Below are positions 15,374 through 24,526 of a stretch of 64,000 bases of DNA, piece after piece; within the stretch, counting starts at the first letter, position 1, and every line of letters starts with the position of its first letter. This stretch comes from PALSA-505 sp036501145 (GTDB taxonomy: Bacteria > Actinomycetota > Actinomycetes > Streptosporangiales > Streptosporangiaceae): the NCBI GenBank assembly GCA_036501145.1, contig DASYAV010000179.1, positions 193,626 through 257,625 on the forward strand, in the 5' to 3' direction. The notes beneath the pieces were generated by a model. It did not search any database, was not told where the DNA came from, and saw only the letters and a program-made list of their open reading frames with translations. Both the position numbers and the translations under genes were made by a program.

Positions 15374-17989
15374 TCACAGGCCGAACCCACCATCTTGCTG
15401 GGGAGCCAGCACGGCTACCGGGAAGTTGCGCAGCAGCGTTTCCAGCTCGACGGGGCCGCCTGTCACCTGGCCGCCGGTCAGCATGTCGGTCCACGCGCCG
15501 TCCGGCAGCGTCACCGTGGTGTCCGCCCAGGCACCCTGCCCCCAGGGGCCGCCACCCAGCCCGGCCAGCAGCCGGGGCACCACCACGGTCAGCCCCGGCG
15601 CTCGCGCCTGGCCCGGCGCTCCGGCCGGGGGTGCGGTGCGGGTGAACGCCACTACGTGGTCCGCGGCGGTCCCCGACACGGACAGCGGCTCGTAGCCGGA
15701 GCCCGGGCCGAAGGGCTCCGGGTGGCGCAGCCGGTGCCACAGCACCCGGTGGATCAGCCACAGCTTCGGGCCGCCCCGCGCCATGGCGGCCAGTGCCTCC
15801 TCCGGCCCGGCGCCGGCCAGGTCGGCCAGCAGCCGCTCGCGCGCGGTGAAGTCCACCGGCCTGCGGTTGTCGGGGTCCACCAGGGAGAGGTCCCAGACCT
15901 CGGTGCCCTGGTAGATGTCGGGCACGCCGGGGCAGGTCAGCAGCAACGTCATCTGGGCCAGCGAACTGATCCGGCCCCGCTCGATGAGCTGGTGTTCGGC
16001 CAGGAACCGTTCCAGGTCGGCCACGAACACCTGGTCGGTGAGCACCGCGGTCACGAACGCGTCCACCGCCTCGTCGTAGCCGGGGTCCGGGTCGGTCCAG
16101 GAGGTGTGCACCTTGGCCTCCCTGACCGCCTTGGCCATGAACCGCCGCACCCGCTCGCCGTCCAGCGGCCACGCGCCCACCAGTGTCTGGTACAGCAGGT
16201 ACTCGGTGTTACGGTCCGGCCAGCCAGCACGCTTGTGCCGTTCGTTCTGGGCCGCCCACCGCCGCACCGCCGCCTGCCAGGCGCCGGGCAGCTCAGCCAG
16301 CAGGGCCAGCCGGGCCCGCACGTCGGCGCTGCGCTTGGTGTCGTGCGTGGACAGCGTCAGCATCGTCTCCGGCCACCGCTCGGCCGTCGCCGCCATCGCC
16401 CGGTGGAAGTCGCCCACCGGGCGGCCGAACGTGCCCGGGTCGCCGCCGACCTCGCACAGCGAGGTCAGCACGTGGTAGCGGTAGAACGCGGTGTCCTCCA
16501 CACCCTTGGCTATCACCGGCGCGCTGACCTGGGCGAAGTGCACCGTGAACTCGGTCTCCGGCCCGCCCGGATGCTGCCCGCACAGCAGCTCGGCCAGGAA
16601 GCTGGCCAGCTCGGCGTCCACGCCGGGGCGGCGCCGCCGGGCGGCCGCCACCGCGGCCGCCACGTGCTCCCGGTCGGCGTCGGTGGCAGGCCGGCCGGGC
16701 CCGGCGCTCTCGCTTGGCCGGCAGTAGACCCGGTAGACGCCGAACCCGGCGAGCACCTCGGTCAGCAGGTCCTCCAGCTGGCGCCGGGTGACGTCGCGCA
16801 CCCGGCGATGCCCCTCGCACACCCGGGCCAGCAGCCCGGTCAGCCGGGTCAGCTCCGCGGCCAGGCTGTGCCGCATCACCTCGAGCTTGGCCGCGTACAC
16901 GACCCCGGCGTAGTCCCCGGGCTCCCCGGTGAACTCCGTGTAGCAGGCCCGCATGGCGCTCTCGCCCGCGCTGTCGGTGTACAGCTGGTTCACCGCGTTC
17001 AGGAAGTCGTAGCCGGACGTGCCCGCCACCGGCCAGGACGCGGGCAGCTCCTCGCCGGCCTCGAGAATCTTCTCCACCACCACATAGCCGCCGCCGGTCT
17101 CCGCGGCCAGCCGCCGCAGGTAGCCCTCCGGGTCGGCGAGCCCGTCGACGTGGTCGATCCGCAGCCCGTCCAGCGTTCCCCCGCCTCCTGACCCGCCGCT
17201 CTTCACCAGCCGCAGGATCAGCAGGTGGCTGTCGGCGAACACCTGGGGGTCTTCCACCCGGAGCCCGGCCAGCGAGGTGATGTCGAAGAACCGCCGGTAG
17301 TTGAGCTGCTCGGCCGCGGTCCGCCAGCAGGCCAGCCGGTAGTTCTGCCGCCGCAGCAGCGTGTCGAGGGCGCCGTGGTCCCGGTTCAGCGAGTCAATGT
17401 CCTGCTGGCTGATCTCGCCGTAGCGGCGTACCAGCTCCGCCACGGCGTGCCGGGACAGCGGCAGCTCGTGCTCGTAGTAGCGGACATACAGCTCCCCGTC
17501 GCGCTCCGCGACGGTCAGTTCGCCTGCCTCCAGCACCCGGCCATAGTGGTCGCCGAGCACCGGCACCAGCACCAGGCCGGCCAGTTCGGGCTGCGGCGGG
17601 TCCCAGTCGATGTCGAAGTAGTCCGCGTACCGGCTGTCTGGCCCGTTGGCCAGCACGTCCCACCACCAGCGGTTCGCCCGGCCACCGACTGCCATGTGGT
17701 TCGGCACGATGTCCAGCACCTGGCGCAGCCCGGCCTCGGCCAGCCGCCGCACCAGACGGTCGTGCCCCGCCTCCCCGCCCAGTTCGGAGTTCAGCCGGCT
17801 GTGGTCCACCACGTCGTAGCCGTGCGTGCTGCCCCTGGCCGCCTGCAGGTACGGCGAGCAGTACAGGTGGGAGACGCCCAGATCGGCCAGGTACCCGGCC
17901 ACCGCGGCCGCGCCGTCGAAGGTGAACCCGGCGTGCAGCTGCACCCGGTAGGTCGCCGCCCGCGGGCGCGGCGTGCGCTCGGCAATCAT
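15374..17989 (-). CDS. treY: Malto-oligosyltrehalose synthase
   Basis: This 871-residue GH13 enzyme converts the reducing-end alpha-1,4 bond of a maltodextrin into alpha,alpha-1,1 by intramolecular transglycosylation. TreY hallmarks are YRVQLHAGFTFDGAA at the N-terminus, YCSPYLQAARGSTHGYDVVD, VLDIVPNHMAVGG, GLRIDHVDGLADPEGYL with the nucleophile Asp, and VVVEKILEAGEELP with the acid/base Glu. A large insert (about residues 330-560) is normal for the family. ATG 17989 is preceded by GGGGAG; the longer upstream frame is noncoding and covers the palindrome next to ruvC. It is first in the tre operon and divergent from ruvC. Confidence 0.94.
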   Translation of the reverse strand: MIAERTPRPRAATYRVQLHAGFTFDGAAAVAGYLADLGVSHLYCSPYLQAARGSTHGYDVVDHSRLNSELGGEAGHDRLVRRLAEAGLRQVLDIVPNHMAVGGRANRWWWDVLANGPDSRYADYFDIDWDPPQPELAGLVLVPVLGDHYGRVLEAGELTVAERDGELYVRYYEHELPLSRHAVAELVRRYGEISQQDIDSLNRDHGALDTLLRRQNYRLACWRTAAEQLNYRRFFDITSLAGLRVEDPQVFADSHLLILRLVKSGGSGGGGTLDGLRIDHVDGLADPEGYLRRLAAETGGGYVVVEKILEAGEELPASWPVAGTSGYDFLNAVNQLYTDSAGESAMRACYTEFTGEPGDYAGVVYAAKLEVMRHSLAAELTRLTGLLARVCEGHRRVRDVTRRQLEDLLTEVLAGFGVYRVYCRPSESAGPGRPATDADREHVAAAVAAARRRRPGVDAELASFLAELLCGQHPGGPETEFTVHFAQVSAPVIAKGVEDTAFYRYHVLTSLCEVGGDPGTFGRPVGDFHRAMAATAERWPETMLTLSTHDTKRSADVRARLALLAELPGAWQAAVRRWAAQNERHKRAGWPDRNTEYLLYQTLVGAWPLDGERVRRFMAKAVREAKVHTSWTDPDPGYDEAVDAFVTAVLTDQVFVADLERFLAEHQLIERGRISSLAQMTLLLTCPGVPDIYQGTEVWDLSLVDPDNRRPVDFTARERLLADLAGAGPEEALAAMARGGPKLWLIHRVLWHRLRHPEPFGPGSGYEPLSVSGTAADHVVAFTRTAPPAGAPGQARAPGLTVVVPRLLAGLGGGPWGQGAWADTTVTLPDGAWTDMLTGGQVTGGPVELETLLRNFPVAVLAPQQDGGFGL

Positions 17990-18020
17990 CAGCGATGCTC
18001 CCCGGGCGGCCCGCGGCCGC

Positions 18021-18076
18021 CATGATCGATGGCGCTTTGGTGTTGCTGTGGCAGCACCAATCCTCCATGGATCATG
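18021..18076. repeat. 56-base imperfect palindrome between treY and ruvC
   Basis: The sequence folds on itself about one centre. CATGATCGATGG (18021-18032) pairs with CCATGGATCATG (18065-18076) with one mismatch, and TTGGTG (18037-18042) pairs with CACCAA (18055-18060), with further inner pairs. Mismatches occur at the 18033-18036 step only in part. It lies in a divergent promoter region, so it is not an ordinary terminator. It may be a dispersed REP/MITE-like palindromic unit or a regulatory site. Confidence 0.65.
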
Positions 18077-18223
18077 AGCCCGTGGCGAGGAGGGGCTCCT
18101 CGGGGAATACGGCGCGGATGCCGGACACGCCGGGCGGCTTCGCTGCGAGCGGCGGGTTCCCCCGGTAATGTCGCAGGCGAACAGGTGTTCGTGAGTGGCC
18201 AGGACGTGGATAAGGGTGGTGCG

Positions 18224-18751
18224 ATGCGGGTGCTCGGGGTGGATCCCGGGCTCACCAGGTGCGGGCTCGGCGTGGTGGATGGCATGCCGGGCAAGCCGCT
18301 GACCCTGGTCGAGGGGGGCGTGGCCCGCACCGATAGGGGAGCCGACATCGGGACCCGGCTGCTCGGCATCGAGCGCGAGGTCGAGCGCTGGCTGGACGAG
18401 CACCGGCCCGACGCGGTCGCGGTGGAGCGGGTGTTCAGCCAGCACAACGTGCGCACGGTGATGGGCACCGCCCAGGCGGGCGCGGTGGCCATCGTGTGCG
18501 GGGCGCGGCGCGGCCTGCCGGTCACCACCTACACGCCGAGCGAGGTCAAGGCGGCGGTCACCGGCAGCGGCCGGGCCGACAAGGCCCAGGTGACGGAGAT
18601 GGTGACCCGGCTGCTGCGGATGACGGCCGCGCCCCGGCCCGCGGATGCCGCGGACGCGCTGGCCCTGGCCATCTGCCACGTATGGCGCGGCGGTGCCCGG
18701 CTGCGGCTGGCCGCCGCGGCGGCGGCCTATGCGAATGGGGTGAAACGGTGA
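18224..18751 (+). CDS. ruvC: Holliday junction resolvase RuvC
   Basis: This 175-residue endonuclease cleaves four-way junctions symmetrically in complex with RuvAB. The RNase H-like fold is clear: GVDPGLTRCGLGVV holds the first catalytic Asp, VERVFSQHN the Glu, and RPADAADALALA the last two Asp residues. ATG 18224 lies behind AAGGGTGG; the upstream reading contains the palindromic repeat and no RuvC similarity. It leads a tight ruvC-ruvA-ruvB operon with 4-base GTGA overlaps. A YebC-type gene, often upstream in actinomycetes, is absent here because the tre operon occupies that place. Confidence 0.97.
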   Translation: MRVLGVDPGLTRCGLGVVDGMPGKPLTLVEGGVARTDRGADIGTRLLGIEREVERWLDEHRPDAVAVERVFSQHNVRTVMGTAQAGAVAIVCGARRGLPVTTYTPSEVKAAVTGSGRADKAQVTEMVTRLLRMTAAPRPADAADALALAICHVWRGGARLRLAAAAAAYANGVKR

Positions 18752-19362
18752 TCGCGCATCTGGATGGCACGGTCGGCGCGCTCGCGCCGGACGGCGCCGT
18801 GATCGACGTGGGCGGCGTGGGGCTGCTGGTGCAGTGCACGCCGGGCACGCTGGCCACGCTGCGCCTCGGCGAGCGGGCCAGGGTGTCCACCTCGCTGCTG
18901 GTCCGCGAGGACGCCCTCACCCTGTACGGCTTCACCACCGAGGACGAGCGGAACGTTTTCGAGCTGCTGCAGACGGCCAGCGGGGTCGGCCCCCGGCTGG
19001 CGCTGGCCATGCTGGCCGTGCACAGCCCGGACGCGCTGCGCCGGGCGGTGGCCACCGAGGACCTCACCGCGCTCACCCAGGTGCCGGGCATCGGCAAGAA
19101 GGGCGCGCAGCGGATCGTGCTGGAGCTGCGGGACCGGCTGGGCGCGGCCGGCGACCTGCCCGTGGCGACCCCCGGCGCCCGGCAGGCGGCCGCCGCGCCG
19201 TGGCGCGAGCAGGTGCGGGCCGGCCTGATGAACCTGGGCTGGACCGGCCGCGACGCCGAGCAGGCGATCGCGGCGGTGGAGCCCGAAGTCGCCGTCGATG
19301 GCGCCGAGGTGAACGTGGCCCTGGCCCTGCGCGCCGCCCTGCGGAAGCTGAGTAGCGCGTGA
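18748..19362 (+). CDS. ruvA: Holliday junction branch migration protein RuvA
   Basis: This 204-residue protein binds the four-way junction and loads RuvB. It has the N-terminal OB domain (IAHLDGTVGALAPDGAVIDV), the two helix-hairpin-helix motifs (ELLQTASGVGPRLALAML and LTQVPGIGKKGAQRIVLEL) and a C-terminal three-helix domain (GLMNLGWTGRDAEQAI) that contacts RuvB. GTG 18748 overlaps the ruvC stop as GTGA, which implies translational coupling. Length is typical for the family. Confidence 0.97.
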   Translation: MIAHLDGTVGALAPDGAVIDVGGVGLLVQCTPGTLATLRLGERARVSTSLLVREDALTLYGFTTEDERNVFELLQTASGVGPRLALAMLAVHSPDALRRAVATEDLTALTQVPGIGKKGAQRIVLELRDRLGAAGDLPVATPGARQAAAAPWREQVRAGLMNLGWTGRDAEQAIAAVEPEVAVDGAEVNVALALRAALRKLSSA

Positions 19363-20426
19363 GCGGACCTGATCCGTCCGTCCCGGCGGCCGGCACCGAG
19401 CCGGACGAGCGGGTCGTCTCCCCGCTGGCCGAGGTGGACGAGCGGGCCATCGAGGGCGCGCTGCGGCCGAAACGGCTGGCCGAGTTCATCGGTCAGGCGC
19501 GGGTGCGCGAGCAGCTGTCCCTGGTGCTGGAGAGCGCGCTGCGCCGCGGCCGGGCGCCCGATCACGTGCTGCTGTGCGGGCCGCCCGGGCTGGGCAAGAC
19601 CACGATCGCGATGATCATCGCCGCCGAGCTGGGCGCGCCGCTGCGCATCACCAGCGGCCCGGCCATCGAGCGGGCCGGCGACCTGGCCGCCGTGCTGTCC
19701 ACGCTCGGCGACGGCGAGGTCGTGTTCATCGACGAGATCCACCGGCTGGCCCGCCCGGCGGAAGAGATGCTGTACCTGGCCATGGAGGACTTCCGGGTCG
19801 ACGTGGTGGTGGGCAAAGGCCCGGGCGCGACCGCGATCCCGCTGGACATCGCCCCGTTCACGCTCGTCGGCGCGACCACCCGGGCCGGGCTGCTGCCCGC
19901 CCCGCTGCGCGACAGGTTCGGCTTCACCGCACACCTCGACTTCTACGAGGCCAACGAGCTGGAAATCATCGTGCGCCGGTCGGCCGGCCTGCTCGGCGCG
20001 AGCCTCCGCGACGACGGGGCGTCGGAGATCGCCGGCCGGTCCCGCGGCACCCCGCGGATCGCCAACCGGCTGCTCCGCCGGGTCCGCGACTACGCCGAGA
20101 TCCGGGCCGACGGCGTGGTGACCCTGAAGGTGGCGCAGGCCGCGCTGGAGCTGTACGAAGTGGACGAGGAGGGCCTGGACCGGCTGGACCGGGGCGTGCT
20201 GGAGGCGCTGATCCGCCGGTTCGGCGGCGGCCCGGTCGGGCTGTCCACGCTGGCCGTGGCGGTCGGTGAGGAGACCGAGACGGTCGAGGTCGTGGCCGAG
20301 CCGTTCCTGGTCCGGGCCGGCCTGCTGGCCAGGACGCCGCGCGGCCGGGTCGCCACCCCCGCCGCCTGGCTGCACCTGGGACTCACCCCGCCCGAGCCCG
20401 GCGGCCCCGCCACCTTGTTTGACTGA
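19359..20426 (+). CDS. ruvB: Holliday junction branch migration ATPase RuvB
   Basis: This 355-residue AAA+ motor drives branch migration. The order of elements is LRPKRLAEFIGQ, Walker A GPPGLGKTT, Walker B VVFIDEIHRL, sensor 1 in LVGATTRAG, arginine finger region LRDRFGF, sensor 2 in RGTPRIANRLLRRVRD, and a C-terminal winged helix (GPVGLSTLAVAVGEE). GTG 19359 overlaps the ruvA stop by four bases. The stop is followed by about 195 bases holding the promoter of yajC-secDF. Confidence 0.97.
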   Translation: MSGPDPSVPAAGTEPDERVVSPLAEVDERAIEGALRPKRLAEFIGQARVREQLSLVLESALRRGRAPDHVLLCGPPGLGKTTIAMIIAAELGAPLRITSGPAIERAGDLAAVLSTLGDGEVVFIDEIHRLARPAEEMLYLAMEDFRVDVVVGKGPGATAIPLDIAPFTLVGATTRAGLLPAPLRDRFGFTAHLDFYEANELEIIVRRSAGLLGASLRDDGASEIAGRSRGTPRIANRLLRRVRDYAEIRADGVVTLKVAQAALELYEVDEEGLDRLDRGVLEALIRRFGGGPVGLSTLAVAVGEETETVEVVAEPFLVRAGLLARTPRGRVATPAAWLHLGLTPPEPGGPATLFD

Positions 20427-20498
20427 CCGCCCGGCGGCCTCGCAGGCACGCGCTCGGTTGCGCCCAGGTCACGATCGGCCGGCAGACACCGTAGCCTG

Positions 20499-20527
20499 TT
20501 GGTGCGAGGCACTTACCCCGCTAAACT
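20499..20527 (+). promoter_or_regulatory. Predicted housekeeping-sigma promoter for yajC-secD-secF
   Basis: TTGGTG and TAAACT are separated by exactly 17 bases, a close match to the actinobacterial HrdB/SigA consensus. The -10 ends 94 bases before the yajC start, and no competing gene lies between ruvB and here. Confidence 0.6.
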
Positions 20528-20621
20528 TCGGCAGTTGGCCGGTCACCGTACGAAGGTGCGGGAACTGGCCTGGCTGGCAGGTCCCAGGCCAGCCGCAGTA
20601 AACCAACGGAAGGACACCCCA

Positions 20622-21167
20622 GTGTCGGGGAACATGATTCTCGCCGCGTCGAGCGGTTCGTCCTCGTCTTCGTCGACGTTCCTGCTCATCATTGTCGTGC
20701 TCGTCGTGCTGTTCTACTTCGTGATGATCAGGCCCCAGTCAAAGCGGCGGCGCGCGGTACAGGAGCAGCAGCGGAACGCCGAGCCGGGCCAGCGGGTGCG
20801 CACCACCGCCGGCATGTACGCCACCGTGGTCGCGGTGGACGGCGACGACGTGATCCTTGAGGTCGCCCCGGGTGTTCAGTCCCGCTTCCTCAAGCGTTCC
20901 ATCATGGAGGTGCTGCCCGACGACAGCGCCGAGCCGGCCGCCGACGGCACCGGCTACGCCGAGCCCGACGCCGAGGACGAGGCCCCGGCCGACGACCTGG
21001 TCGTGACCGACCTCGGCGACGCGCCCGCCACCGATGACGAGACGCCGGCCGACGACGAGGACGCCGCACACTCCGGTGACGACGCCACGGCGCACGCGGC
21101 CGACGCGGGCACGAACGGCAGCAGCCCGGCCGCCACTGACGAGACCCGCACCTCCGGCACCCTCTAG
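20622..21167 (+). CDS. yajC: Preprotein translocase subunit YajC
   Basis: This 181-residue inner-membrane protein is the small partner of SecDF. After a Ser-rich N-terminus, one membrane span (FLLIIVVLVVLFYFVMI) is followed by the family signature RPQSKRRRAVQEQQ and a cytoplasmic domain (VRTTAGMYATVVAVDGDDVI). A long acidic Asp/Glu/Ala tail from about residue 100 to the end is an extension relative to the roughly 110-residue Escherichia coli protein and is common in actinomycetes. GTG 20622 has GGAAGGA upstream. It is followed by secD after 72 bases. Confidence 0.93.
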   Translation: MSGNMILAASSGSSSSSSTFLLIIVVLVVLFYFVMIRPQSKRRRAVQEQQRNAEPGQRVRTTAGMYATVVAVDGDDVILEVAPGVQSRFLKRSIMEVLPDDSAEPAADGTGYAEPDAEDEAPADDLVVTDLGDAPATDDETPADDEDAAHSGDDATAHAADAGTNGSSPAATDETRTSGTL

Positions 21168-21239
21168 CCACGGCGCGACGGCGCCCGGCAGACTGCTGAC
21201 TGTACCGATCCGGCCCACGAAGCAAGGACAACAGGGAAA

Positions 21240-23183
21240 GTGGCTTCCCCCAGAGGGCAGAAGAGCAGCAGGGCGACGTCCTACCCCGGACGCGCCCTGG
21301 CGGCACTGCTGGTGCTGTTCATCATCTTGGTCGTCTCGATCACCGGTAAGGACACCTTCAGCCCCGGGAAGTGGCACCACGACTTCCGGGTCGAGCTCGG
21401 CCTTGACCTGGCCGGCGGCACCCAGGTGACGCTGCGGGCGACGACCATCAAGGGCAAGACCCCGACCTCGGGCGATATGACCACCGCGATCTCCATCATG
21501 AACCAGCGGGTGGACGCGCAGGGGTTCAACAACGCCCAGGTGCAGCAGCAGGGCTCGAACCTCATCACGGTGACCGTGCCCGGGAAGAACGCCCAGCAGG
21601 TGGTCAGCCTGGTCGGCACCACCGCGAAACTGTTCTTCCGGCAGGTGCTGCTCGAGGGCGCGGGCAGTGCCAAGGCCTCGTCGTCCAGCACGTCGGCGAG
21701 TTCGCCTACGTCTGGCAGCACCCCTTCGTCCAGCAGCTCGCCATCCAGCACGCCCACGACCAAGGCGTCCAATTCGCCGACGCCGGGAGCGGCGGGTGCG
21801 CCTGGGTCCGCGGGTAAGCCGGGTGGAAAGCGGCTGTCCGACGGGTCCCGGCTGCTGGCCGCCTCCAAGCACAAGTCCGGCAAGCCCAAGTCGAGCTCGT
21901 CGGCCAAACCCAAGTCGAGCAGCTCAGCGAGCGCATCGCCGAGCCCGTCGCCGAGCAGCAGCACTCCTGCCCCGGCCAGCCAGGTGTCGGGCGACGCCAG
22001 CGCGGTCAGCCCGGCCGTGCTCAAGGTGTTCAACCAGCTGAACTGCAACGACAAGAACTGGAAAGCCAAACTTCACTACTCCACCGCGATCTACGACAAC
22101 CCGAACAACCAGATCGTGTCCTGCGGCTCCACCTCCAGCCAGACACCGGGCATCAAGTATGTGCTGGACAAGGCCAAGGTGGCCGGCACCGACGTGACCG
22201 GCGCCCAGGCCGGCCTGCCCAGCACGCAGACCTCGCTGAACAGCAGCGCGTGGCAGGTCAACCTGTCATTCAACGGCAGGGGCGCGAAGGCCTTCGGCGA
22301 CCTCACCTCGACGATGTACAGCAAGTACGGCACCGGCGGGCCCAACGCCCAGGCGCCCGTGGAGGACCAGCTTGCGGTCGTGCTGGACGGGGTGGTGGTC
22401 TCGGCGCCGAACATCAACAACGGCGCGATCACCGGCGGCCAAGCCCAGATCTACGGCAGCTTCACCGAGGCGCAGGCCACCCAACTCGCCAACCAGCTGC
22501 AGTACGGCTCGCTGCCGATCAACCTGAACAGCGAGTCGGTCCAGTCGGTCTCGGCGTCGCTCGGCCTCAATCAGCTCGACGCCGGCCTGATCGCCGCGGC
22601 CATCGGCCTCGGCCTGGTGATCATCTACTCGTTCCTGTACTACCGCGGGCTGGGCCTGGTGTCGGTGTCCAGCCTGATCATCGCCGCGGCGCTCGCCTAC
22701 CTCACGGTCGTGCTGCTGAGCAAGTACGCCTCGTCCGGGTTCAACCTGTCGCTGGCCGGCATCGCCGGCCTGGTCGTGGCCATCGGCATCACCGCCGACT
22801 CGTTCGTGGTGTTCTTCGAACGGCTCCGTGACGAGGTGCGCGAGGGCAGATCGCTGCGCCCCGCGGTGGAGAGCGGCTGGAGACGGGCGAGACGGACGAT
22901 CCTGGTCTCCGACACGGTGTCGTTCCTGGCCGCACTGCTGCTGTGGTATTTCTCGGTCAGTGACGTCAAGGGCTTCGCTTTCACCCTCGGCCTGACCACG
23001 CTGATCGACGTCATCGTGGTGTTCCTGTTCACCAAGCCGATGGTCACCCTGCTAGCCAGGACGAAGTTCTTCGGCAACGGCCATCCGCTGTCCGGGCTCG
23101 ACCCGAAGCGGCTCGGCGCCCGCGCGCCGTGGCGCTCCGGCATACCGAGGACCGCCGCCAGGTCACGCGTGAGGGAGGTCTGA
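21240..23183 (+). CDS. secD: Protein translocase subunit SecD
   Basis: This 647-residue membrane protein uses proton motive force to pull exported chains through SecYEG. It has one N-terminal span, the P1 domain beginning VELGLDLAGGTQVTLRA, and a five-span C-terminal block (GLIAAAIGLGLVIIYSFLYY through GFAFTLGLTTLIDVIVVFL) with DSFVVFFERLRDE between spans. Inserted in the periplasmic part, at about residues 144-180 and 210-255, are Ser/Thr/Pro/Lys-rich low-complexity stretches that interrupt P1. GTG 21240 opens the frame after AGGGAAA. The stop overlaps the secF ATG by one base. Confidence 0.95.
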   Translation: MASPRGQKSSRATSYPGRALAALLVLFIILVVSITGKDTFSPGKWHHDFRVELGLDLAGGTQVTLRATTIKGKTPTSGDMTTAISIMNQRVDAQGFNNAQVQQQGSNLITVTVPGKNAQQVVSLVGTTAKLFFRQVLLEGAGSAKASSSSTSASSPTSGSTPSSSSSPSSTPTTKASNSPTPGAAGAPGSAGKPGGKRLSDGSRLLAASKHKSGKPKSSSSAKPKSSSSASASPSPSPSSSTPAPASQVSGDASAVSPAVLKVFNQLNCNDKNWKAKLHYSTAIYDNPNNQIVSCGSTSSQTPGIKYVLDKAKVAGTDVTGAQAGLPSTQTSLNSSAWQVNLSFNGRGAKAFGDLTSTMYSKYGTGGPNAQAPVEDQLAVVLDGVVVSAPNINNGAITGGQAQIYGSFTEAQATQLANQLQYGSLPINLNSESVQSVSASLGLNQLDAGLIAAAIGLGLVIIYSFLYYRGLGLVSVSSLIIAAALAYLTVVLLSKYASSGFNLSLAGIAGLVVAIGITADSFVVFFERLRDEVREGRSLRPAVESGWRRARRTILVSDTVSFLAALLLWYFSVSDVKGFAFTLGLTTLIDVIVVFLFTKPMVTLLARTKFFGNGHPLSGLDPKRLGARAPWRSGIPRTAARSRVREV

Positions 23184-24514
23184 TGTCGCGGCTCAGCGAG
23201 GTCCCGGGGCGGCTGTACCGCGGAGAGGTCTCGGTCAACTTCGTCGGCAGGCGCCGCCTCTGGTACATCGTCTCCGGCCTGATCCTGCTGATCAGCCTGG
23301 TCTCCCTGCTCACCAGGGGGCTGAACTTCAGCGTGGACTTCAAGGGCGGCTCGATCATCCAGTTCTCCGCGCCGAAGTCCACCACGCTCAACGCGGTACA
23401 CCAGGCGCTGACCGGCACCCCTGCGGGCAGCCAGGCGGTGGCCCAGTCGGTCGGCAGCAACGGCGACTGGCAGGTGCAGAGCAGCAAGCTCACCTTCGGT
23501 CAGATCGAGACCGTGCAGAACGCGCTGGTCCATGCCGTGCACGCCAGTGGGTTCAGCGACCAGTTCATCGGGCCCACCTGGGGCAGCCAGATCTCCGGCA
23601 AGGCCGGCGAAGCACTGCTCATCTTCCTGATCGTGATCGTGATCTACCTGTCGATCGCGTTCGAGTGGAAGATGGCCTCCGCGGCGTTCGTCGCGCTGAT
23701 CCACGACATCGTGATCACCGTGGGCGTGTACTCGCTGGCCGGCTTCACGGTCAGCCCGGCCTCGGTGATCGGGCTGCTCACCATCCTGGGTTACTCGCTG
23801 TACGACACGGTGGTGGTCTTCGACAAGGTCCGGGAGAATACCGCCGGCCTGCTCAGCACCGGGAAGAGTACCTACAGCCAGGCCGCGAACCTGGCGCTCA
23901 ACCAGACCCTGGTCAGATCGATCAACACCTCGCTGATCGCGCTGCTGCCGGTGGCCTCGATCCTGTTCATCGGGTCTGCCGTGCTCGGCCCCGGTGAGCT
24001 GCAGGACCTCGCGCTGGTGCTGTTCGTCGGCATGCTGTCCGGCACCTACTCCTCGATCTGCATCGCCACCCCGGTGCTGACCCAGCTCAAGGAGCGCGAG
24101 CACCAGTACCAGGTGCTGGCCAAGCGGGTGGCGCTGCGCGACGCCGGCGGCCGTTCCGCCAGGCGGGCCGCGGCCAAGGCGCAGAAGAGCACGTCCCGGG
24201 ACCGGAACGCGGCCGCCACCGAGAGTGCGGCGAGCATCGAGCCCGACAGCGCCCCGGCCACCCGGGGGCCGACCGTCACCATCACCCGCCCCGGCGCGGC
24301 CGCGGCGCCCAGCACTGGGGAACCGCCAGAGGCGGCGGACGACGCCGAGGACGCCGACGACCAGGCGGCCGAGGGATCCGCACCCAGCGCGGTGCCCGCG
24401 GGCCAGGGCGGCACGGCCCCCCGCGCACCGATGCGGCCCGTCGGGCCCCGGCAGCAGCCCCGGCGGACCAGCGCGGCCAGCCGCCGCCCGAGCGGCAAAA
24501 AGAAGAAGCGGTAG
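23183..24514 (+). CDS. secF: Protein translocase subunit SecF
   Basis: This 443-residue partner of SecD has an N-terminal span, a short periplasmic domain with LNFSVDFKGGSIIQF, and the C-terminal five-span block (AGEALLIFLIVIVIYLSIAFEW onwards, shown here only by its start) with YDTVVVFDKVREN. About 130 C-terminal residues are a disordered Ala/Pro/Arg tail ending in GKKKKR. ATG 23183 is directly behind GGAGG and overlaps the secD stop (TGATG). The arrangement yajC-secD-secF is the standard export operon. Confidence 0.95.
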   Translation: MSRLSEVPGRLYRGEVSVNFVGRRRLWYIVSGLILLISLVSLLTRGLNFSVDFKGGSIIQFSAPKSTTLNAVHQALTGTPAGSQAVAQSVGSNGDWQVQSSKLTFGQIETVQNALVHAVHASGFSDQFIGPTWGSQISGKAGEALLIFLIVIVIYLSIAFEWKMASAAFVALIHDIVITVGVYSLAGFTVSPASVIGLLTILGYSLYDTVVVFDKVRENTAGLLSTGKSTYSQAANLALNQTLVRSINTSLIALLPVASILFIGSAVLGPGELQDLALVLFVGMLSGTYSSICIATPVLTQLKEREHQYQVLAKRVALRDAGGRSARRAAAKAQKSTSRDRNAAATESAASIEPDSAPATRGPTVTITRPGAAAAPSTGEPPEAADDAEDADDQAAEGSAPSAVPAGQGGTAPRAPMRPVGPRQQPRRTSAASRRPSGKKKKR

Positions 24515-24526
24515 GAGCTCAGCCTT

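Noticed and set aside
13721..17191. Open frame of over 1,100 codons on the plus strand opposite treZ and treY
   Set aside because: The antisense reading of two well-defined GH13 genes; its composition (His, Pro, Arg, Gln, Val) is a shadow and no ribosome-binding site or domain supports it.
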